Assembly: GCF_003576645.1 (NCBI RefSeq)
Contig: NC_044919.1
Span: 21,926,478-21,990,477 of the forward strand
Source of the DNA: Ipomoea triloba
Taxonomy: Eukaryota; Streptophyta; Magnoliopsida; Solanales; Convolvulaceae
DNA length: 64,000 bases
Direction of reading: 5' to 3'
The position numbers and the translations under genes were made by a program. Below are positions 57,473-64,000 of the stretch, in pieces; within the stretch, counting starts at the first letter, position 1, and each line of letters opens with the position of its first letter. The notes beneath the pieces were generated by a model, which saw nothing but the letters and a program-made list of their open reading frames with translations, did not search any database and was not told the origin of the DNA.

Positions 57473-58222
57473 ACGGTCAAATCTTATCTCCTTGTATTAA
57501 GTGCCATGAACTGTTTCGCATGTGAGGGGCGGTTTCATCAACTTTATGGCAGCCTTGAAGTTACACAGCATTGAATGGTCATTCAAATAGCATCTCGTGA
57601 CTCAACAGTGCTTAAGTTTTTGGGCTATAAATAGAGGTGTTTCTTCATCAATGCTTGTCATCAACTTCTTCATGGAGAAGAAGAAAGGAAAAGATGATGT
57701 ACCATTCTGGTATAGAGGAAAGAAATCGGCAGTTAAGTCCAAAGACTTTCAAGGAGAAAACTATCCATAATCAACGAAGGGTGAACAGATGCGGAGCTTC
57801 CTGATAATCCAAGCAAGTATCCTATTCCCATCTAAGGTGAAAGGATCCCCAAATGCGAGGAGATCTACAATGGTGGGATACTGGAATCAGGAGAAGAGTC
57901 TCGTATAAGTGGGACTCCTACAGCTGCACATTCTGGAAAACGATCTCCCTCAACCAAATGGAGAACCAAGGGAAAGGGAGAAGGAGCCTGTGAGGAGTGC
58001 AGCAGCGGAGAGGTAGAGAAAAACAAGAAGAATTAGCCACATCTAGTTCTGTAACTAGAATAAATAGGATTTTAGATGGCTAGTTCTTGTTCTAATGTTT
58101 GAGACCTGGAGGGATCTCTGTTGCTTAAAAGGCACCTCTGGGAATCAAATAGTATATTGATTCATATGTAATGTATTTGGAAATCACTAAATGAACTTAA
58201 GGAAATGTTCCAAGTGATATCT
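56889..58222 (+). repeat. Third copy of SIRE RNase H and 3' region
   Basis: Matches 53267 onward at offset 3622. The RNase H frame ends at 57470-57472. This copy continues into the unique 3' part of the element. Confidence 0.9.
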
Positions 58223-58375
58223 AAATCACTAAATGAACTTAAGGAAATGTTCCAAGTGATATCTTTTGGATGAATCAATCTTGTTCAAATGTTCCAAGTG
58301 ATATCTTTTGGATGAATCAATCTTGTTCTTATGTTCCAAGTGATATCTTTTGGATGAATCAATCTTGTTCTTCTT
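58181..58375 (+). repeat. 42-bp minisatellite in the SIRE 3' region
   Basis: AAATCACTAAATGAACTTAA...GATATCT is repeated at 58181 and 58223. AAATGTTCCAAGTGATATCT plus TTTGGATGAATCAATCTTGT then repeats three times with the same 42-bp step. Both upstream contig ends stop within this sequence. Confidence 0.9.
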
Positions 58376-59117
58376 GCAATCTGTGTTCGAAAGGTAGTTC
58401 GAGAGATACACACTTAGTTTGTCCAAATACGTTATGTCTCGAAGAAGGGAAGTTTGAGAGATTACTTCGAAAGATAACAAACTATTTCTCTATGTATCTC
58501 AAAAATGGAGGAATAAGGAGGGTTAGGGATCAATCACTCAGGGGGAAGATCCTTAACCACTTGAACATGTTGCCATTGGTTCAACCAGATCAAGACGGAG
58601 GAATAAGGAGGTTTAAGGATCAATCACTCAGGGGGAAGATCCTTAAACTAGTACAGACGAGTGTTCACCTTCGAGAGGTGAAACTAATGCGTTCAACGGA
58701 TATATGTGGAACGGCTAATTTGGAAATTAATATTAGCCACGTGGTCTTCGGTTACTGACGGTTTTCCAAGTTTTAAGGGCACTATCTTGATTAGTGGGAG
58801 CATGCTTATAAAATAATCTTATCTTATAACCCCACTTTTGAATCCTAAACCGTCCCATACCTTCCCAAAATACCCTTACCATATCTTATACGCATAACCA
58901 TTATAAAAGGGTATTTCTGACCTTTCACTTCTTTTAAATCAACCGGGATCACAAGTCGGGTCAAACTCTCAACCCTACCCATATATCCAACCCAAATCCA
59001 CAAGATATAAAAGCCAAACCCATCCTCCTTACCCGGTTTCAAGCTCAAACCGAATACCCAAAATCCCCAAATTCCAAATATTGTACTCATTCCCTCCAAA
59101 ACATCAAGCTTTCAACA
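58376..59117 (+). other. SIRE leader of the extra ORF
   Basis: Contains a 50-60 bp direct repeat GGAGGAATAAGGAGG...CAATCACTCAGGGGGAAGAT (58506 and 58595), an AT-rich stretch, and the TATA box at 59006. No ORF. Confidence 0.5.
59006..59013 (+). promoter_or_regulatory. TATA box upstream of the SIRE extra ORF
   Basis: TATAAAAG in CAAGATATAAAAGCCAAACC, about 105 bp before the ATG at 59118, with a C-rich leader between. The layout resembles an ordinary plant promoter. Confidence 0.5.
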
Positions 59118-60929
59118 ATGGCGTCCGAATCATCATCATCAACCTCATCTTCCGAAGCTTACCAAAGGAAGTTGAACCACATTCGAACTCTCATCAAGCA
59201 AGTCAAGGCGGGGAGTATTCTTGACAGAGAAGGCTTCGCCAATCACTCGACGAACCCAAAGCAAGCGGAGAAGGTCCTCAAGAAGTTCAAGAAGGCCGGG
59301 CTCATGAAGTATATGACGCATGACTATCGAACCATACACGACCTCGACTTCACCGAATGGTTCGCAAATGCCAAGTTCACAAAGGGCAAGATTGAGAGCC
59401 GGTTCAATGAGATTGACATCACGACCTCGGTGGGCGACCTTAGAGCTGCATTCGACTTTGCCACATCAGAAGAGGCAGTCAGAAACCTCTCGGATAACAG
59501 TCTGGACAAGCAGGCATAATGGGACAAAATCCGATTGGAGAATGCACCATCCAGCGCAACCTCTGCCCTCCGCAAGTACCATCTGAAGGAGAGGTTTGCA
59601 ATTGCAACTAACCTCATAATGAAGTTCATTCTCAGCAAGGCATCCGGAACTGATGAGATCAATCTGGACATCCTCAAAATCCTTCATGCCATCTGGAACA
59701 ACGTACACCTGGACTGGGCAAATATCATCTTCAACTTCCTAAAGCAGCAAGTGCAAGGATCAGTCTCCAATGCCAACCAGTCGATTAACAAAAAGGTTGG
59801 TTTCGGTTTTGTTGTTCAGTATTTGTTAAGTTTAAAGGGTCTTCAATTGAGGGAAGGGAGGGAGATTCATCGAAATACCTATATGGGTAGGAAGAAATCT
59901 CAAGCTCAAAAGTCTAAGGGTGTAAAGATTGCACCCTCTCCCTCAAAGCCTAAGGGAAAAGGCAAGAGGAAAGCCCAATCTGTCGAGGAGGACTCTGATG
60001 ATACACCACTAGGTGTAATGGTTAAGAAGGCTGTCTAGACAAAGAAGGCTAAGAAAGCCAAATCTGATGCTGTCACTAAGCCTCGAGAAGTGACACCTTC
60101 TGTTATTCCAGTACCATTCGAGGACAAGGCACAGGCCCAGGGGGAACCTCAGGCTGCAATGGCCGCTGAGGTTGAGAGAGTGCCCTCTACTAGGTCCATG
60201 TCGGGTGAGATTGTTGTTGAATTGAATGTGGATGATAGTGCTTGTGCTGCTGGTGAATCTAATATGTCTCGAGAGGTGGCTCGAGAGTTTGAAGGCGGGA
60301 TCAGTGATCCAGTGCAGGGAGATGTTGAGGAACCATGAGAGGTGGTTCGAGAGATGACAGTTTCAACAGAGGAGGTTCGAGACGTAGCTCACAGTCTAGA
60401 ACCTACTGGGAACGACATTTCAGAGGCTGTTATTGTTGATCAGGGCACTATGGTCAGGGACCCAGTGCAAAGTGCTCAAAATGTGGAGTTGACAACAAAT
60501 GAATCCGCTCAAGTTGAAGGATCTATAGCCAGAGTGACAGCGGATGTGGGGCTGAGTGGTGATCTCTCTGATCAGGACCGAGAGATCAGTGAGCAGATTG
60601 TGCAAGATGCACATGTCATGGAAGATCAATCTGCGGGGCAGATTGATGTGGAAGGAGACGTAGCTACTCAGTTGGATACTTTTGCTGAAACATATGTTAT
60701 TTTGGATGACCTCTCTAGAGTGCTTCGATGGATCAACTGGAGAACAGGTCCTTTTCACCAACTGGTAGCTCAGGCAGCAGAAATGGAGGCTGAGGAAGCC
60801 TTTGCTTTGAATTGGTTAAACATTTCAGAAATCCCAGCGTACACTGGACATGGAGAAGAGGAGAGAAGAAGACAGAGAAAGGAAAAGAAAGAGGCAAGAA
60901 CAACAAACAGAAAAAGAAAGAAAGGATGA
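59118..60929 (+). pseudogene. SIRE extra 3' ORF (env position), three in-frame stops
   Basis: One frame of about 604 codons from ATG 59118 is broken only by TAA 59517-59519, TAG 60036-60038 and TGA 60336-60338. The N-terminal domain (MASESSSSTSSSEAYQRKLN, KKFKKAGLMKYMTHDYRTIH, DLDFTEWFANAKFTKGKIES) looks like the globular N-terminal domain of plant transposon-associated proteins. A lysine-rich stretch (KSQAQKSKGVKIAPSPSKPK) and an acidic low-complexity region follow, then a basic coiled tail (ERRRQRKEKKEARTTNRKRK). It occupies the place of the env-like ORF of SIRE elements, but no signal peptide or transmembrane segment is visible, so an envelope role is not supported. Its own TATA box lies upstream. 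Confidence 0.6.
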
Positions 60930-61224
60930 ACAAATGATGATCACCTTCAGATTCGAAAATAGAGAGGACACCGAGCAAAATCTCGTCCATCAGATCTTCA
61001 ATCTTCTGAAGTATGTTGGAATATCCCTTCACAGCATCATGTCTCCAGAAGAATGTGTCCATTGGTGGAAAAATGGAGTAATTGAAGGTGAGTTTGTTGG
61101 GGAGGCTTTCAGGAACTACCTATTCTTTCACGTCACAGATGACTATCTGAATCTGGTAAACACAAAAGACCCCATCAAGACACGAGAAGCAATTAACAAG
61201 AAGATACTAGCAAACAAGAAGTAA
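60850..61224 (+). pseudogene. C-terminal part of the SIRE extra ORF in a shifted frame
   Basis: Overlaps the end of the previous frame by 80 bp in a Glu/Lys/Arg-rich stretch and continues as NREDTEQNLVHQIFNLLKYV, SPEECVHWWKNGVIEGEFVG and EAFRNYLFFHVTDDYLNLVN to TAA at 61222. A single frameshift in the basic repeat would join it to the upstream part. Function unknown. Confidence 0.45.
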
Positions 61225-61490
61225 GCTCTCGTAGTCCATAACTCTTCCTTCTCTTATTATCTCTGTTGTTCTTGGTTCCCTCTATATTAACTTTTCTACT
61301 AAGTATTTTCATTGTAAAACAATCCCTTGATCTTAATATATATATCTTTTGCTGGGGGTGTTGCGTGAGTTTTACTTTATGCCTTAGCAGATTAGTTTCT
61401 TTGTCAAACTTACCGTATGCGCTGAAAATAAAATCAAAGTTTATTTTTCTTGAAAATCAGCCATATCAGTAAGTATAGTGTTGGCATCAT

Positions 61491-61505
61491 CAAAAAGGGG
61501 GAAAT
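61491..61505 (+). promoter_or_regulatory. SIRE polypurine tract
   Basis: AAAAAGGGGGAAAT directly before the TGTTAGG start of the 3' LTR. Confidence 0.85.
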
Positions 61506-62028
61506 TGTTAGGAACATATTGTAATAGGTTTTGATGATACCAAGTGTAAACCTAATCCCCAAGTCTCGATAGATAGGAAATACATGTAAGTTCGACAAGT
61601 AAACTAAGAGCGAAAATACAACCGGGTAATTGAGCTCAACTCGGGAAATATTTAAGCTTAAGGTAAACTTGTTTGAACATCTTAGGAGTTTCATGTTGTA
61701 AGCTTATAGATAGATCAGAAGAAGGCACGAGACATCACTGGAGGAATAAGGGTCTGCGAGACATCAACTAAGTCTCGAGACATAAGCAGAGTTCGAGAGA
61801 TGGAATCTCTCGAGACATCAATCCAGTTCGAGACATAGGATCGAGACATCAAGTAATCGAGATATCAACATTGGTCTCGATGAACTGGTACTTCTCCAAA
61901 GGACTGAATGGCAGTTAACACGCATGGATGAAGTAATCTAAGTTTGGAGAAGAAGAATATCATGGAGATAAAATATTAAGGAGGTGCCAAAAGAACATTA
62001 TGGGAACATAGAACAACCGGAAGTGGAT
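61506..62028 (+). mobile_element. SIRE 3' LTR, truncated by Athila element 2
   Basis: Matches 36945-37467 with about 11 substitutions. Homology stops at GTGGATGC, where TGATAGACGCC of the next LTR begins. Confidence 0.93.
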
Positions 62029-63353
62029 GCTGATAGACGCCAAAAGTACCTATTTATCTATAACTTATTAAGTTGATTCCTTGCTAAAAATAAGTCTTAG
62101 AGAGTGCAATTACGTGTTTACATGCTATTTTACTAACAATCTGCAAATGAGTTCTGTGTGGAGTGGTTTCAAGAATTCCCACAGGAATGAAGGCTGAAAT
62201 CAACCGAAAAGGAGCATAAATCATTGAAAGGAAGAATCAATCCACATGGGAACACCCGAAGACCAAACCAGAAACAACAAAAAGAAACGAAATTGAAGAA
62301 ACCACGCCCACGAGCCTCACACGCGTGTGAGCTGGCGTGGAAATATTCTAGTAACCATCCACGCCAGTCCACACGCGTGTGGCAGACGTGGGGCGGCACC
62401 AGAAAATTTGCGCGATGTTTTAGTATTTAAGGAACATTTCAGCTAGGTTTAGGGAGTCTTTTGTCACATTTTCTACTCTATATTTTTAGGTTAGGTTTAG
62501 ATAGGAGGAGGGAGGAGGAGGAGCCCCTTGGGAAAAAGAGAACTAGATCTCCATAGCTTTGAAGAACTTTTGGGTAACTTCTTTCATTAAAGACTTGTTT
62601 TCTCTTTGGCTTTCTCTTACCTTTCCTTTTTCCTTAAAGTTGTTTGCTTTTTATATTGATCTTGTAGATATGTTTTTCTATCTTGATGCTTTTATGTTAT
62701 TAAAGCCTATGAGAGGCTAATCCCTAGGATAGGGGCTAGATCGAATGGATGATTGGTGTTCATGATCTAATTTGATTAATGAGTTTGATTTCTTTGGGGA
62801 ATGTTGAATCTGTGTGTATGTTTTCTATGATCTTGCTGGATCGAGGGCCCCGATCTCTCCAAGAGTATAAGATCATCTTTTTGGCGAGATATCACAAAGA
62901 GATGTAGCCCACTACCCACATCTCCCGCTCTCAATCTAAGAAGATGAGATCCGGAGGGAACTTGTAGACAAAGTGTTTGATAAAATTCCCCAACCGACTG
63001 AGGATTGGGAGCTTGAGTGTGACGCCACTCAAGACAATGTTCCAAGCTCCTTCAACCGTAACTCAAAAGAAATCAACACTCTACCTTGTGCTTTGAACCA
63101 ATCTCCATGACATCTTAGCCCCATCCGCCTTTATTTCCCTTTGTTTACCTCTTTATTTCATTAACCTTTGCCCTCTTGATATTTCCTTTTTACCAAAATC
63201 CACATGATCCATCTTAACGTTATTCAAACAAACCAAGGTAGCAAAGCCGTATATTCTCCAATTTGCCATCCGCGAGAGATACGACACTCGGGGAGTTCAT
63301 GACTCTTCGTTTTACCACCTTCACATTCACACTCACCACATACATCCACTTCA
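62029..63353 (+). mobile_element. Athila-type element 2, 5' LTR
   Basis: Starts TGATAGACGCCAAAAGTACC and ends CATACATCCACTTCA, 1325 bp. The end block ACACTCGGGGAGT is shared with the LTRs of the first Athila element. CACACGCGTGTG palindromes are at 62315 and 62370, and TATTTAAGG is a promoter-like motif near 62425. The insertion point is inside the SIRE 3' LTR; the other target copy is outside the window. Confidence 0.88.
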
Positions 63354-63356
63354 AAA

Positions 63357-63374
63357 TGGCGCCGTTGCCGGGGA
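63357..63374 (+). promoter_or_regulatory. Primer-binding site of Athila element 2
   Basis: TGGCGCCGTTGCCGGGGA, identical to the site in the first Athila element. Confidence 0.9.
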
Positions 63375-63575
63375 TGGCAAACGGTGAATTTAAAGTTTTA
63401 CTATCTTGAATCGTTTGGATAACTTGTTTACTTTCTTTTCTTTTGACTTGTTTTATTACCAATTACACTTCCGCACCCAACCACGCACTATTTGAGCTAA
63501 TCTGTGAAAGGAGCTACCTCTTGTGCTCCGATTCCTTGTCTGAAAATTTGTTGGCAGGAATTTCTCGATATAATC

Positions 63576-64000
63576 ATGGATCCACCGCCACCTAATGATC
63601 AAGCTTACCATAGTCATATACCATACGGAAGAAATCCCTACTATCCTTCACCACCCCAACCTTCATACCCACCACCTCAATACCATCATAACTACCATTT
63701 TCCCTACCCACCTTCTTTCCCATACTCACTACCTCCTCCACCAATTTATTATCATGAACAAGCATACGTAACACAACATTTTCAACCCCAGAGATATCCT
63801 ACTCACGAGATACCTTCTTATTACCCTCCAATGCATTGCGACGAGCCAAAACATCAAAATCCTGAAATTTTTGCGAGCTGTGATCCTGCCACGAGATCCA
63901 CACGCATGTGTGTCGGCGTGGGAGCTCACTGGAACAATTCCACGCCGCGTCACACACGTGGTGAGGACGTGGACGGATCCTATGCACATGCCTATTCTTT
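63576..64000 (+). CDS. N-terminal part of a proline/tyrosine-rich ORF of Athila element 2
   Basis: ATG at 63576 opens a frame that stays open for 141 codons to the window end. The product begins MDPPPPNDQAYHSHIPYGRN and continues with repeated PPQ/YPP/YHH motifs (YPPPQYHHNYHFPYPPSFPY), then PTHEIPSYYPPMHCDEPKHQ. It is placed where gag begins, about 200 bp after the primer-binding site. It reads through a CACACGCATGTG-like palindrome at 63898. Composition differs from the gag of the first element, so it is either a divergent gag leader or an extra N-terminal ORF. Confidence 0.6.
   Translation, partial: MDPPPPNDQAYHSHIPYGRNPYYPSPPQPSYPPPQYHHNYHFPYPPSFPYSLPPPPIYYHEQAYVTQHFQPQRYPTHEIPSYYPPMHCDEPKHQNPEIFASCDPATRSTRMCVGVGAHWNNSTPRHTRGEDVDGSYAHAYS

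Larger units (their letters stand above)
36945..62028 (+). mobile_element. SIRE-type (Ty1/copia) retrotransposon, large, with nested Athila and truncated 3' LTR
   Basis: 5' LTR 36945-38614, primer-binding site for initiator tRNA-Met, gag, protease, integrase, RT, RNase H, an extra 3' ORF, polypurine tract, and 3' LTR from 61506. GTTTG at 36940-36944 is one copy of the target duplication; the other is outside. An Athila-type element is inserted in gag and another in the 3' LTR. The 3' pol region is present three times, probably through assembly (gaps at 54569 and 56888). Confidence 0.9.

Noticed and set aside
59145..60761. Minus-strand frames opposite the SIRE extra ORF
   Set aside because: Shadows of the long plus-strand frame that has the TATA box and protein-like composition.

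Overview
The window is plant nuclear DNA, most likely from a eudicot. Family and genus cannot be fixed from the sequence. It is AT-rich and intergenic. It holds Ale-, SIRE-, Athila- and Tekay-type LTR retrotransposons, CACTA, Mutator, hAT and Harbinger DNA transposons, Helitrons and foldback elements, with spliceosomal GT-AG junctions inside gene fragments. No complete ordinary host gene, rRNA gene, CRISPR array or bacterial-type operon is visible. Host-like sequence appears only as pieces carried inside transposons.

Layout. 1-3342: a Tekay-type LTR (minus strand) inserted into a dead Ale-type copia. 3719-7925: a foldback element split by a Helitron, which holds a hAT-like element, which holds a Mutator-type MITE, which holds a Harbinger MITE. 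8938-28399: an old copia element (LTR A, broken pol, LTR B, start of gag). It is broken up by a CACTA element carrying pieces of three host genes (10374-13990), an inverted-repeat element containing a Pack-MULE and a SIRE-type LTR (14131-18003), a SIRE-type solo LTR with its own hAT insertion (22537-25606), and a Helitron with an open, spliceable RPA1-like gene (26148-27818). 29141-32983: a Mutator-like element containing a Tekay-type solo LTR. 34392-36944: a second CACTA with tnp2 transposase, cut by a large SIRE element (36945-62028). The SIRE is split by an Athila-type element (40355-50047, minus strand) and cut short at its 3' LTR by a second Athila-type element (62029 to the window end).

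Many boundaries are supported by target-site duplications read directly: ATC for CACTA, CTAAATTTTA and TAAAATAAT for the two Mutator-like elements, ATAGC and CTAAA for the solo LTRs, AGAGA for Athila, GCATGGAT for hAT, TTA and TAA for Harbinger MITEs. These give a clear order of insertion. The SIRE and Athila elements are youngest: their LTR pairs differ by about 2% by eye. Their main reading frames are interrupted mostly by single stop codons, so they are recent but already inactive.

The most notable points are: the CACTA with YKT6, ABCI and PARP1 fragments; the Helitron with an uninterrupted three-exon RPA1-like gene; an Athila-type element with gag-protease and a third ORF but no reverse transcriptase; a 40-bp piece of that element's own gag inside one of its LTRs; a non-membrane extra ORF with its own TATA box in the SIRE element; and single-N junctions at 54569 and 56888 joining apparently identical copies of the SIRE 3' region, which are probably assembly artefacts.
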